A stretch of DNA of 64,000 nucleotides, from the NCBI GenBank assembly GCA_963978545.1, contig OZ021729.1:83804670-83868669 (forward strand), in the 5' to 3' direction. Source of the DNA: Linyphia triangularis (lineage: Eukaryota > Arthropoda > Arachnida > Araneae > Linyphiidae). Shown in pieces: positions 22,703 through 34,461 of this stretch. Below the pieces are notes generated by a model that ran no database searches, had not been told where the DNA came from, and saw only the letters and a program-made list of their open reading frames with translations. The position numbers and the translations under genes were made by a program. The number at the start of each line of letters is the position of its first letter. Position 1 is the stretch's first letter.

Positions 22703-23410
22703 CTAGGGGTGTGGAACATCGCACAACTTTCAATTACACTGTGATATTGGTCATTGCATTGAAATGTAAGGTTTTATTTTCCGTTTCCATAATTTCACTC
22801 CTTTAAATAAAAATGGCCGGTTTTGCGATATTTTTGGCAATAATTTTTACACGGATTAAAAAAAACAAAACTCCAAGTTGGCTAAATTGGTGATTTTATT
22901 TCCTTTTTTGTGCGTGCAACAGAAAAAAATTATTCTTTGATGGGCGGTGCTCAAGGCCAGGGAGCTCTGTGTTAAATGCACTCATTTTTCAACTTTTTAA
23001 GTTTTTATCTCATTTCTACGGGAATTTTGCAGGTAGGAATGTTTAAAACACATTAAGAGGCATTACAATAGCGATTTTGATCAAAATCGTTAGAGTCGAT
23101 TTTTTAGCTATCATTGAAAAAGATGATTTTTTGCATTGGCAGCTACCTTATGCACTTGAGCGATTTTGACGAAAATCCTGATTGTAGGTCTCATGGCCAT
23201 CACAAACCTACACACACTCAATTTTAACATCTTATGTTATTTCGTTCGGGAGTTATGCTGACCACAAACACACATTTTTTCTAGACCACTTTTTTGAAAT
23301 CAGGATGTTCCGAAACGTAGTGAATTGCGAAAAAAAATCGATTCTTGTTTACTGAATGCTATACTTTCAATACCCTATGTATACATATGGGTAATTGAAA
23401 GTAAAAAAAA
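22703..23410 (+). mobile_element. Dispersed repeat R1, full copy with palindromic 3' end
   Basis: About 700 bp matching 35,518-36,212 throughout (AGGGGTGTGGAACAT, ATGGCCGGTTTTGCGATA, GAGAGCTCTGTGTTAA-like and GACCACTTTTTTGAAATCA blocks). ACTTTCAATTAC at 22,727-22,738 is the exact reverse complement of GTAATTGAAAGT at 23,391-23,402. The last 40 bp form a near-perfect palindrome (TACCCTATGTATACATATGG). Fragments occur at 13,808 and 48,075. It is non-coding; terminal hairpin plus subterminal inverted repeat suggests a non-autonomous DNA element of uncertain class. Confidence 0.78.
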
Positions 23411-23473
23411 AATCTCCGTATTATAAAAACTCAATATTTTGTTGTTGTTGCTAATCCTCACTGTCTGACGGAG

Positions 23474-24130
23474 TCAGACAAGATCCACGAATACGTTGAC
23501 TAAAAGGAAGTCGAAGACTAGAAGAGGATTGCTAAAGAGATCCTCCTTAGAGAGTCCCATGCAATCCAAGAGGTGCTCAGGAGAGGCCTGATGATTTTGG
23601 CACTTGGTGTAGGTGGCGAAGGTTTTCCTGCCCTCGTTGAAAGTGAGGCACTTGATGTGACCGCTAGCAAGCCTTGATAGAACAGTCTGGGTACGTCTGT
23701 CACACGGGAGGTCAAGGGACAAACCCGGTTTTGAGCCCTTGTACCAATTATGGGTTGGGGGTGTTTTCCACTCCTCCGAGATCTTTGATTTTTCCAGAGA
23801 TTATAATTCTAAAAAGTAAATATGGAAGAGGGAGATGTTGAAATCCTGCAACCCTCCTTAGCTAGAATATCGGCTTTTCGTTACCGTGGAGATTCACATG
23901 GGAAGGTACCCATTGCAAATGAACATCATGATTAAGAGAAATGAGCTAGGTGCTGATCCTGTCGCCCACAATTAGCCAATTACTAAGATGGTGGAGAGAG
24001 CTACGACTGTCAGACAAGATCCATAGGTCACCATAATCCTCTTCGGTTAGAATAGCTTCTAGTCCCAGGTCTATTGCAATCAATTCACTTCTGAAGACAG
24101 AGCAGTGATTAGGATTACGATGAGAAATGA
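23474..24130 (-). pseudogene. RNase H domain and C-terminal tail of a non-LTR-type retroelement (broken)
   Basis: Minus-strand translation in pieces gives RNase H motifs in order: CSVFRSELIAIDLGLEAIL (acidic E), LWILSDSRSSLHHLSNW (catalytic D), LQWVPSHVNLHGNEK (His motif). It is followed further on by a Cys-rich tail with TKCQNHQASPEHLLDC, then FDFLLVNVFVDLV and a stop at 23,474. In-frame stops interrupt it (after DRIST and KPIF). The tail with C-x2-C and SPEH/LLDC is the pattern of the RNase H-containing proteins abundant in orb-weaver spider genomes (recognition from memory, not a search). No reverse transcriptase is found upstream, so this is a truncated remnant. Confidence 0.82.
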
Positions 24131-24837
24131 ATTCCTTGACTCAATATTTTAATAACTCAATAGTTATTAAAAATATCAATACCTTGACATTAATTTAATC
24201 AAGACTGTAATTAACATTGTCAACAATATTTAAATAACACCAATAATGATCAAAGGGGTGGAGGGTGGTGAAAGGCATTTGAAATGTTCTTAAATACGTA
24301 CGCAAATCTCACTATTCAACTTCGCACATCCCCTCTAAAAAAAAACCTTTCCCTTAAAACACATCGTCCTCGATCAGCGCCTTTTTCGGTGACGAGATCT
24401 CCAGTGGTGACTTCTCCGTATGACGACTGTAAAGCATATTTTATCAGATTGCCCATACTTTAACAATATACGACATCATTTTTTTTTAATGAAAACCATC
24501 CCCCATTATCTTTGCTTTTAAGTTCGCCACCTCACAAACATTTGTTTAGGTTTTTATGCAAAATCAGATGTTATCATTTGGTTTAGTAGTCTGTACACTT
24601 TATTTATTCATTACTCGTTTTTTAGACTTTGAACTTTTTAATAATTTTATAAAAGAACGAGTTCTAATAATTTCAACAAATTTTAAAAATACATATTTAA
24701 ATTCTTGACTAGCGTGTGGCTCAGTATGGCCCAGGTGTTGCCCTTGCGCCAGTAAAATCCAATCAACCAACCAACCTATCTCCTTGTGACGACTTCTCCG
24801 GAACTCCGGATCCCCAAAAACAGTCGTGTTAAAAATA
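24131..24837. other. Non-coding spacer
   Basis: No gene or repeat is recognised. The 84-codon minus-strand frame at 24,600-24,854 has no family features. Confidence 0.45.
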
Positions 24838-25087
24838 ACTATACTAAACTTCAACTTAACTAGACATCACTTAGACGGTAGATCGTCACAGTGCTCATAG
24901 GTATTTAATCCATTTTGGCGGAGTGAAAGCATAATGTTCGCCAAACCACAACCCTATAGAGAACAAAAGGCTATAAGGTTTGGCGAGAATTATGTCTTCA
25001 CTCCGCCAAAATGGATTAAATACCTATGAGCACTGTCACGATCTACCGTCTAAGTGATGTCTAGTTAAGTTGAAGTTAAGTATAATA
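24838..25087. mobile_element. 250-bp palindromic MITE (family M1), intact copy
   Basis: The left arm (CTAAACTTCAACTTAACTAG, GACGGTAGATCGTCACAGTG, CATTTTGGCGGAGTGAA) is matched by the right arm over about 110 bp, leaving about 30 bp of centre (ACCCTATAGAGAACAAAAGG). Ends are TA-rich. A second copy of the same element is split by the composite hAT at 36,930-46,462, and the centre here shows the uninterrupted target. Confidence 0.92.
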
Positions 25088-25089
25088 GA

Positions 25090-25431
25090 TTTGAAGTTGC
25101 AGTCTTGCGGCACATGCACATCAAGTAGATTAAAATATATAATTAGTTTTAAAGACTATTCGGATGATCTCGTTTTGTTATAGGTTAGGAGAAGAGATGA
25201 TGCATTTTCAAAAATGCGATTTGTTTTGGATAATTATTTCGAGAAAAAAAATTGTGTCTTATTAAAGAATATTTTATGATTACTGTGTGTTTTCATTTAT
25301 CCTAATGCCTTATTTCTAGGGTCTTTTTTTTCACCTTGTAAATGTTTAAATAAGAATAGTCATAAACGGTAAAACAGACACATTGTAACGAGTGTTCCAA
25401 TTTAACCTTTATGCGGGATGAATCAGGACAC

Positions 25432-25466
<35 letters not shown>

Positions 25467-25640
25467 CAAGTGAGGTTTAAAAAAAAAAAAAAAAAAAAAA
25501 TGGGTGTTAATCCTGACAGGAAGTTGACCATGTTTCAGAGTCAAAAATACGTTAATTATCGAACTTATTACACCCAATCCCACTTTGATACATGAAAAAT
25601 GTTCCCGTTTTACAGTATTCTAGTTCCAATAAGTTGACAG
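25090..25640. repeat. Dispersed repeat R3, copy 2, with two poly(A) tracts
   Basis: Diverged match to 19,080-19,690. Two A runs of about 28 and 20 nt (25,436-25,463, 25,480-25,500) interrupt it. A 100-codon minus-strand frame at 25,552-25,854 begins near the end of the repeat and ends inside it (KVEFSG...GIGCNKFDN). Its product is not recognised. Confidence 0.6.
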
Positions 25641-26114
25641 GCGCCACTGAGTTTGTACCGATATCAATTTGTTTTTTCTCGTTTCCTGAAAATTCCACTT
25701 TCCACTCTTCGTTCAACAGTAGAGGAGATATGGCGTCAGGGGTCCCAACATAATTCCCCAGAAACACTGTGAGCACATCCTCAAGCCTTCCCTTATTCCA
25801 CCCCTCTAGTTTGACCTGTGTCAACAGATCACAGCTGTTTCCTGTCCATCGCAATAAATCCCTTCGTTACGCCTACATTAACGCCAAAAAGATCCCGAGA
25901 CCACCAAAGATCCGATGACGTCACGAGAGAAATGCAGATTGCTTTGTTTACAAGGTGAAAGATTCCTCCGAGGAAACGAAACTCGATTCCTCCACGTCTG
26001 TTCCATCCTTTTCACTGATCATAAAGATGTCACCTCTATAATCCTCAGAAGACCATCCATTTTGTATACCGTGGGGCTCAAAGAGAAGATGGGATGCCTT
26101 TCATTTCTTATTAC

Positions 26115-26195
26115 ACGAGCCGGTAAATTTCGGAAGGTCCCAAGTCCAAGTTAGAGACAAATAGAAGGTGATTGGCTAGCGGCATCCGTTTGTAT
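26115..26195 (+). repeat. MULE left terminal inverted repeat
   Basis: 81 bp, 80 of 81 positions matching the right end. Begins ACGAGCCGGTAAATTTCGGA; preceded by target duplication CTTATTAC. Confidence 0.95.
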
Positions 26196-29100
26196 ATTCC
26201 AGCAGTTTGTGGACGAATCCATTCAAAATCGCAGGTGAGAGGGTATATGGATAGTGACGTATTCATTGTTTATCTCGTTTATTTTTGTGTGTTATTTTGA
26301 ATTGGCGCAGATGGATGCAGAACGGAGGCCTGGCTATTTTTATGAACTCATTTACGATTAGAGATAAAATAAAACTTTTCAGTGCCAATAAGATTGATAG
26401 GTGCTATAAACTGTTTCTTGAGAGAACTTATACTGTTTTTTTTTTGTTTTTTTTTACTGTTGATATGGGATATTCTCTTTTAGAAAGCTTATACTAAATA
26501 ATATTGCAAAATTGTTTTTCATTTAAAATATCTCATAAGAATTCTGATAATGCAACTATTACCTATAATATTTTCCTCATTGTATAACTAATTCCATTGT
26601 ATAACATCCATAATATTTATGAAACAAGACACATGCTATAAGGACTTCGCTATTTGTGGCAAAACTCTTTTTGAAGCTATAATAAAACAAATGAACACTA
26701 ATTACGGTTTATAATTATAATGTGAACTTACATGAAAAATCAAATTTTAGTTCTCCATCTATGTTATGTTAATATTGTTAAATTGCTTATGATCATATCA
26801 AAAACAATCAGAAAATACTTTTTTTAATGAATAATCAGCTATGGTAGTATTATACCATATATAGTTTTTATAATTAATATTAAAGTATGGTTTCATACAT
26901 TAGGTCGAACAGTCTATAAAATAAAAAAAAAAGTAGAGGAGTCTTATAATAAAATTAATGACATTTTGTTACTGCTTGCTAAATGAACTCCAATCCCTCA
27001 TTAAGAAAACAATCTCTTATAATTTAGTATGTCTTATAATTATTCTCTTCAATAAAAGACGAGAAGCAGTAACAAAATTAATTTTCAAAATTTTTTACAC
27101 TTGAAATGTTAATAAAACTAACTTTTAACGTTATTAAAATTTTTTGGTTGTATTGTGGATACTCTGGTGAAAGAGTTTCCCTAAGGGCTATTCTGCTTGG
27201 AATGTAGATGCCGCATTGCGATCTGAAATTATGCCAGTGCATCCTTGTAGATACATTGAAAAATCAATTATATAAAATTAATGTTTCTAAGTAGTAAAGG
27301 GAATTGTCATTTAGTTATCTTTCTAGGTAAAGTGAAAATTTGCATCAGTTTTTACAAAAAAATAGGTGCTTTTTAAAATTTCCCATTGAAAAATCCTGTT
27401 GGATATTAGAAAAAAAAATATGTTGGATGCTAATACGTTTTACAAATATAATTGAACAGATAAGTTTTTCCTGTCCCATGCACCTATAGTTAAATACGGT
27501 ACTGTGAACAAGATGAAAAGATATCATCTTACCTTGTCAATTAGAACTCCGGATCAACTAGATGACTAATCAAGCTTTTATATCCTTTCGAGTGGAATTA
27601 AAAAAAAAAATGTTCGTTAAGTGTTATTTTAATTTGAATTTAAAAATAATTTTCCTTTTAAAAACAATCTATATAATTAAAATATATAAATATTTATTTG
27701 CAAGTTAATGAATATTCACAAAAGAATTTGTCTAATTTTTTTTGATTTGGATGAAATTATTGCATTGATATTGTTGTATTTACTATTTTGATCTTTGAAA
27801 GTTCTATCTCTCATTTGATAGCTTCTGTATGATACAATTACTTTTTTAAGTTTTGTTTCTTATCTTTCTACAAATTAGCATATACCTTATCTAACTTATA
27901 TTGAATTTGATAAATAACTTTGAAAATCTGCATTTGTAGTACTTATTAAGTAAAATATTTCTTTATGGTGCTCTTTTGTTAGACGGGTACCAGATGAAAT
28001 CCGCCAAATTGCAGTGATAACTCATCCAAACTAACAACTTTCAAATCATTTATAATTCCTATAACAAACATCTATAGGCTAACTATAGCAACTTTATCAC
28101 AAACCATAAACATTTAAGCTGGACAATACACTTACTTGTAATTTAAACATGTAACCATTAGGCGACAATTGGTATCCCCGTCTAATGGAAAAGTACCTTT
28201 GTTACATATTTAAAGTTGAAATTTTGAAAAATGTTGGCAAATAAATCTTTCACTTGGCAGAAACGGTTGGCAAGTATATCTCACAGGAAGTGTATTAAAA
28301 TAGTCATTGGTAAATATTTGAGTTAGAGAGTATTTTCCAGATGGTTCTATGCCACTTCAAGAGGTGACTTTTCTGCTGCATTGAGATTAGAATCTCCATT
28401 GACATTCCAGTTGAAAAAAGTATTGGAGTTTTGTGCTTGTATATTCCTATTATCAGATAATGTGTGCAGATCTGTTAACATGAACAAATTTAAGGATTAA
28501 AATAAAGTTTTTTAATCAAAATTCTTGTTGAATTTACTTGCTTAACCTAAAATTTAAACATGCTACAATACCGTTAGAAATATAAATTTCATTCATTACT
28601 GATTATCATCCAGCAAAGTTCAGTTTTTTTTTTGCTATGGACCTGTAGAATGTCAGTAATCTCTTTTCCAATTATCAATAAAAATAAAGAATTGTTTGTT
28701 TTGACGTGAAAATTTTAAAATATATTAACAAATTACTGCTTTATTAAAATAATCTATAAAAGTTGATTCTTCTTTCCCTAGAAACCTGTCATAAAATCTT
28801 TTAATACCATTCTATATTTGTAAAATCATCTAGATATTGCCTTCATACAGTACATAGAAGCAAACAATTCTAAAAGTATCTAATCTAGTGTTATAATTAT
28901 ATCTAAGAACATTATGTAACTGGTTGCTAATCATAAAAAACTATTTAGTTTCATCAAAAGCTAAAACTTTATCCAGATATTTTGTACATGGGAGTTAACA
29001 ATTTTACTGCCAATATAGAGAAAGATCACAATGTCTTTTCTTTAAACTGATTATCATTTTAGACTTTTTTCTTCAAATGATTACGTTGAGGAATTTATCT

Positions 29101-29510
29101 AAACATTTCAAATGAGAAGTAGGGGGTTTAGCTTCCTGCTCCCTAAAGATTGCTATGCAACTCTCCTTGTTTTAGATAGTTGTAGTAATTATTAGTCGTA
29201 ATAAATAGAAAGGAATGAGAATGTAACTTCTTTATGCTATTGCTTGATTGATATTAATGTATCATAAAATTCTTTATTAAATTTATTGCATCAATTAAAA
29301 AATATAGCAGCCCTGATTGCAATATTCCATTAATTTTCATCTAAATTCTAAGTCGAGATCTTACAAGTTTCTTACGCCTCAGGATAAACGAAACCATTAA
29401 AGTATCAATTCTCTACTAATTACAATACTTCAATTAAAGTATCTTTATCTGATCAATATAGAAATAAAGCCGATACATGAAACTATTATTGTACCAATAC
29501 AAGTAAATTT
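26196..29510. other. AT-rich non-coding interior of the MULE
   Basis: Very AT-rich and without an exon or captured gene fragment that I can recognise. It might contain the transposase 3' UTR or cargo too decayed to see. Confidence 0.5.
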
Positions 29511-29766
29511 GGTACTTTTCCGTTAAATGGGGACGTTGACAGTATATAAAATATGGGTAAAACTTCCAAGTATGGTACAGATGCTGCGCCAAAGTGATTT
29601 TTGCCAATAAATGGCAGCAGCCGTCATTTTTGAATAACAAGTCAACTGTCTATGGTTGCCATAATTTGGCGCTGTTTTATGTAAATGCATGTTTCTTGGC
29701 AATTACATAAACAAAGAACACATACTGTATTTGGAAGTACCAATGAGCCCTTTAACGGAAAAGTAT
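29511..29766. mobile_element. MITE family M2, copy 1, inside the MULE
   Basis: Ends GGTACTTTTCCGTTAAA and (reverse-complemented) ATACTTTTCCGTTAAA, flanked by a perfect 9-bp duplication AGTAAATTT (29,502-29,510 and 29,767-29,775). The interior has CTTCCAAGTATGGTACAG and GCTGCGCCAAAGTGA, matching the copies at 33,801 and 60,795. 256 bp, non-coding. An 8-9-bp duplication fits MULE- or hAT-type mobilisation. Confidence 0.88.
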
Positions 29767-30879
29767 AGTAAATTTAATGCTAATCACATTAAAATGTCGG
29801 GGATAGTTTAAAAATAAAACAGTTTCAATAATACAACAATTACAATTTTTTAAAATTTATTTCTCAAAAAGAAATACAAAAATAAGGAAACATACAGAAT
29901 TAAACATTGGACAGTGTGTTTTGTTAACTAATTTGCTTAGTCTAAAAAACTAAATTTTTATTTTGTAAACCAATATGAATGTATTATCTTGTCCCGCTTT
30001 TAAAGCAGAACCCAAACTGTCGCCAAAACGCAGCCTCTGCATATGTTTAACAATTAAAAAAAAGAGGCCTTCAGTCGCAAAGGTTTGAACAGTTTGTTGC
30101 TATGTCACTGTTATTGGTGCCAAAGCTGGCTTTTGATAATGGTTTTGATTTTATTTAAATTGGTCGACAGTATAATATCTACCTTTAAGCCTTCAATTCT
30201 ATCACACTAATTTAAAACAATTACTAAAGATTGGCTTTGTTATTTTTAGCTCCAAAGTTGCAAAAATCTCCTAGGTATAAATAGTGCAAGAGTATAAAAA
30301 TTGTCTGATTTTGAAATACAAACAAAAACTAAACAAACCATTTTGCCTGGTAGGAAGATATTTTTGTATAAAAGTTGCCTTTAATACATTGTGAAGAAAA
30401 ATCTAATATAATTGCATTTTAATAAATTTCCAACAAAGAGCCTTTAATTTCAGAGCATAAAATGACAAGTACAGTTTTTTTTTTTTGGAAAGTAAACAAA
30501 TAGGAGAGCGTTGCCATTCTGATTATACAAATATAATCCATTAACTAAATTTTAATATATCTATAATAATATAACAAGCTGTGTGTCTGTCTGTGGCTCT
30601 ATAGAAACCTACTTAAAATTGGAATAAGGCTCTGAAATTTTCATAAGTAATTTTGGCCTTTTAATTATATACATCACAAAAAGAATGTTAAAATTTTAAT
30701 TTGTTTTTTTAATTAATTTTTTCACAAAAAGCGACTTTTAATAGGCCAAGAGCTCTGAAAGTTTCAACGTAAGCAGTTTTGGCCTTCTAATTCTGCTTTC
30801 CCCAAACACGTATTAAAATAATCTTAAAGGGGTGTTGTATTAATGGAGTTTTTTTTCCTCGAGGGTGAGGCTTCTAATA
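29767..30879. other. MULE 3' non-coding segment
   Basis: AT-rich, no exon. Two related blocks of about 80 bp (around 30,600-30,660 and 30,740-30,800, sharing CTCTGAAA and AATTTTGGCC/AGTTTTGGCC) suggest a local duplication. Confidence 0.45.
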
Positions 30880-33136
30880 TTAAGGCTTTGAATATGGATG
30901 CTCCATGTGCTCGTCTGCATTGCCATCATTTAAAAGTTCTTCCTGAAGATCAATTTTTTCCTCATATGTTGGTTTTGCAAATTTTATTATTTTCTTCTTC
31001 CTCTTCTTTTTAGTAGAAAAAAACCTACGTTGTTTATCAATGTTCTTATTTGAAGGTATGTTGGTTGCTCTATTAATCCTATGTATTTCAACATCTTCTA
31101 ATTTTAAAACTGAAGTAGCACTGTTGATATGTGCTCGAGCTGTGAGTAGCAAATCTTTATTGTCACAGTTCTTTATGATTTCACATAAAGCCATTACTTT
31201 AGAAATTAAATTTGATTTTATGCAAGTGAGATCTGTGTTTTCATCTGAAGTTATTTCTTTAAATATTGAAATGCTATTATCTACTGATGTTTTATTTAGA
31301 TTTGATGAACCATTTTGATGAAGTACTTCATTATCAACTGATGTTTTATTTTGATTGGATGAACCATTTTGAGGAAGAACTTCATTATCAACTGATGTTT
31401 TATTTTGATCTGATGAGCTATTTTGAGGAAGAACTTCATTATCTTGCAAGTTGTTTTGCACGTCATAATTTATATCAGTGCCCATGTACCGAATAACTAG
31501 ATGCACATGTTTACAAATATTGGTCATTAACAGACCATCTGGGCAATTACATGTGTAAGAATGAAGGCAAACAGAACAATCAGCGCATCGTACATGACAG
31601 TTCCTTTTGCACTCTGGTAGTTTTTTTACATCATACATTAGGTTATCAGTGGATGTCGTTGCAGAATGCAGAGATTTTTCTGAATACACCCGCCATGTAT
31701 TAGGGGAAGTGTTTTCCACTAACGAAAGTGGCAACTCTAAAGATGCTCTGTGTCGTTTATTGATGGCAACCGATTTCCATGTTGTTTTTCCTTTCTCTAG
31801 CTTCACTAATCTTTGAATGGATAGGTCCTTTGAAAACTGAAGTAAAATGAATAAACATTTATCCACTCGCTTTCCTTGTTTTCCTTTCAGATATCCCTCG
31901 CCATATTTTAAAGTTTTATGAAAGGACTCCAAATACATATTTGTATTTATTTCAGCTCCGACCCGATAACATTTCGCCCACTCTTCTTGAACACCCACCC
32001 ACTCGTCTTCAAAATAGTGAGCAAAATCTTCTGTGTCTTTATCCTCAAATAGTTTTTGGAGGAAGATTTCTAGTAAAATAATGAAAGTTTCCTCACTCGG
32101 TTCTTCTAATAAAATGCACAAATTTTTGTATAAAGTGGCAGATAGTTCTTTTTTAGGAATTTTATTGAGATTCTTTTGCCAATCTTTATGCACGTGCCAA
32201 TGACACAACAGTTTCTTTGGGTGGATATTAAATGCATCAACAAAAGCGGAGTGGTATTGGGGAGCTTTGTCAGTCATAATTGTTACAGGATTGATTCCAC
32301 CAATGTTTTCTTTAATTAAAATAAAAAATAGGTAGAGAGATGTATATGTTTCTCTATTACACAGAAGCCATGCTACCGGAATACCTTCTTTATACTCATC
32401 TATTACTAATAAAGTAATTAATTTAAAGTCATATGAATTCACACCATGTGTCGCATCAAGACAAACAATGTTACTCCCAAATTTCTTTAGCATCTTTTTT
32501 TGGAAATCCGTCATTATCCCCAAAGCAAAGTCCTCTTTTTCTAAAGAGCATAATACATTTTTGGGGTGATGCAGACTAATTTCACCCTGTTTTTTATAAA
32601 GAAAAATGTTATTTTCATTTTCCAAATCTTCAGCCACATATACATCCACGCTTACATTATCTTCACTATGCTTCTCTATTTTTTGAATCCCAAATGCTTT
32701 TGATATATTTCTCAAATCTTGTTTTGTTGTCAGATGCTGACGTTCAAGATCATTTGGAAATATCGAGAACATATTTCGTAGAATTCGAGGATGCTCTATT
32801 CCCAATGACAATTGATTTGCAATGAGCATCCTGTCACTCTTTGAGATTCTTGTATGGGCAAGTTGATTTTCATGCCCATAATGCATTGGGCATATGGTGG
32901 CTTTTATAGTTGGAGATTCAGTATGCATTTGGACTTTTATGATGGCTGGGCAGTTTAGACCAATTTTTTGCAAACCTTGGGATTTTATGGATCGTTTGCC
33001 TGTTCGCTTTGATTTCAATGTTCCCGATCTGTTGCACATGTAACGTTTATGCACCCCAGTTTTATTTCTTCCAGTATGACCAATAATGAAGGCAGACTTG
33101 TTGACTTTTCGAAATTTTCTTTCCAGTTCTCAAATT
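30880..33136 (-). CDS. MULE transposase, exon 2 (DDE catalytic domain and SWIM zinc finger)
   Basis: Cuts and joins the MULE ends. Exon 2 follows the acceptor TTCTTTATTTCAG and first reads FENWKENFEKS in the frame set by exon 1. The long transposase frame (724 codons counted from a GTG at 33,054, open upstream to about 33,125) is one nucleotide behind. In that numbering: CNRSG and GKRSIKSQG zinc-binding-like segment (residues 7-27), catalytic D200 in VCLDATHG, D262 in TIMTDKAPQYH, a CHWHVHKDW motif (284-292), E376 in NMYLESFHK, and SWIM finger C-x-C-x9-C-x-H at 502-516. Then three 18-residue repeats (DNEVLPQN...NKTSV, 538-591) and a basic TKKKRKKKIIK near the C terminus, probably nuclear targeting. 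The catalytic frame has no internal stop. The only break is the -1 shift near 33,111-33,117. Confidence 0.92.
31281..31446 (-). repeat. 54-bp tandem repeat within the transposase gene
   Basis: Three copies (TCATTATCAACTGATGTTTT core), encoding the DNEVLPQN / NKTSV repeats. They are in frame, so the reading frame is kept. Confidence 0.85.
33111..33117 (-). promoter_or_regulatory. Candidate -1 ribosomal frameshift heptamer A-AAT-TTC
   Basis: In the frame inherited from exon 1 the codons are GAA AAT TTC, so the heptamer A AAT TTC has the X-XXY-YYZ form. Slipping back one nucleotide here leads exactly into the open transposase frame (CGA AAA GTC ...). The alternative is an ordinary one-nucleotide deletion in this copy. 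Confidence 0.35.
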
Positions 33137-33347
33137 CTGAAATAAAGAAAAATATGAAATATTTTTACAGATAATAATTTGTTATTTGTGCGGATAACTT
33201 TGAATGCAATGAGTGAAATGGAACACAGTTTTACCTCGATTTTAAATTTTTTATAATGAACTTATTGCAATTTTATTTAAACATAATTTCTGTAAAATAA
33301 CCAGAACTTTATGCAAGGAGGTTTCGAGTAAGTGGATAGGTTTATTC

Positions 33348-33635
33348 AGGGTTCCCACTCAAAACACAGAATGAAAATCAATGACTTTTAAGAACCTGAA
33401 TAATGTGTTTAAAGACCATTGAAAATTTGTTTTCAGGCCTCATGACTATAGATAAATTTTTAATAAAGTATATAAATTTTGTAGCTGGCCATAACATCTG
33501 CAAAAAATAAGGACTTTCAAGGACCTCTATGCATTTTCAATCACTTCTAAGCATTTTCAAGGACTTTTAAGCATTTTCAAGGTCTTGAAAACAAGCACAA
33601 AAATATTAAGCACTTTTAATGACTGTGGGAACCTT
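33348..33635. mobile_element. MITE with GGTTCCCAC ends (family M3), in the MULE intron
   Basis: Ends GGGTTCCCACTC and (reverse-complemented) AAGGTTCCCACAGTC. Flanked by GTTTATTC (33,340-33,347) and GTTTATTG (33,636-33,643), a 7-of-8 match. The interior repeats GCATTTTCAAGGACTTTTAA-like strings. The CTTGAAA-rich ends recall P-type elements, as does the larger element at 48,166-49,305. Confidence 0.75.
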
Positions 33636-33800
33636 GTTTATTGAATGCAGTTTCCTTGCTTACAGTCAATATTTTTGTAATAGTTTTAAATACCAATTAA
33701 ACATAATTAATGCACTATGGTTATATATTTGAAATCTATGTTACTAACTATTTCAGGGTTGTTTCTAAAAAAAGGAGCTATGTGGAGAGGAAGATGTCCT

Positions 33801-34035
33801 GGTACTTTTCCATTAAAGGGGGCCATTGGCAATTTATAAAATATGGGTAAAACTTCCACGTACAGTACAGATTTTGCACCAAGGTGATTTTCATCAATAA
33901 ATGGTAGCTGCCACCATTTTTTAATGACAAGTAAACTGCCTATGGTTGTCATAACTTGGCGCGGTCACAATTCTTGGTGCAGAATCCGTACTGTACTTGC
34001 ATATTGCAAATGGCTACCTTTAACAGGAAAGTACT
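33801..34035. mobile_element. MITE family M2, copy 2, in the MULE intron
   Basis: Ends GGTACTTTTCCATTAAAG and (reverse-complemented) AGTACTTTCCTGTTAAAG, flanked by a perfect 8-bp duplication GATGTCCT (33,793-33,800 and 34,036-34,043). Same interior and orientation as the copy at 29,511. Confidence 0.9.
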
Positions 34036-34461
34036 GATGTCCTTTAACGATAAGTAATTATTTTATCATGTATGGTGCTCCTGTAGGTAAAGGACACACA
34101 CTTGGCCAATGGAAACACTTAATTTGTATACTTTAGTTTAAGCTATGTGGAGAGAAATAAATATATGTTTATCCCATCGAATTAATTACTTTTTATCCTT
34201 CTTTATATTTTATTACACTTATAATAAACATAAATTTTTTTTCTTTTGAAAAATTATTATAAAATCACCAAAACACATGAGGAATTAAGTAACCTTTGCT
34301 GCAAAAGTATTAGTCTGAACATTTTATACGTTGCTTTTACACCATTATTATTAATTTTGTGATAATTGAATTGTAGTTACAATATCAAATTACCTGTTCC
34401 AATACGAAGTAAAAAAATTTCGAAAGTTTTTTCAGTGATGTGTATTAAAAATGATATTAAC

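Larger units (their letters stand above)
33137..34461 (-). other. Intron of the MULE transposase gene
   Basis: GT (34,461-34,460) to AG (33,138-33,137), 1,325 nt. It contains two nested MITEs (33,348-33,635 and 33,801-34,035), which account for about 40% of its length. Confidence 0.82.

Noticed and set aside
25552..25854. Host exon ending at 25,552 on the minus strand
   Set aside because: Its 3' part lies in dispersed repeat R3 and no family is recognised, so it was left inside the repeat entry.
26196..30879. Captured host gene fragment in the MULE (Pack-MULE)
   Set aside because: I could not find any exon-like frame or splice-bounded block in this segment. A search might still find one.
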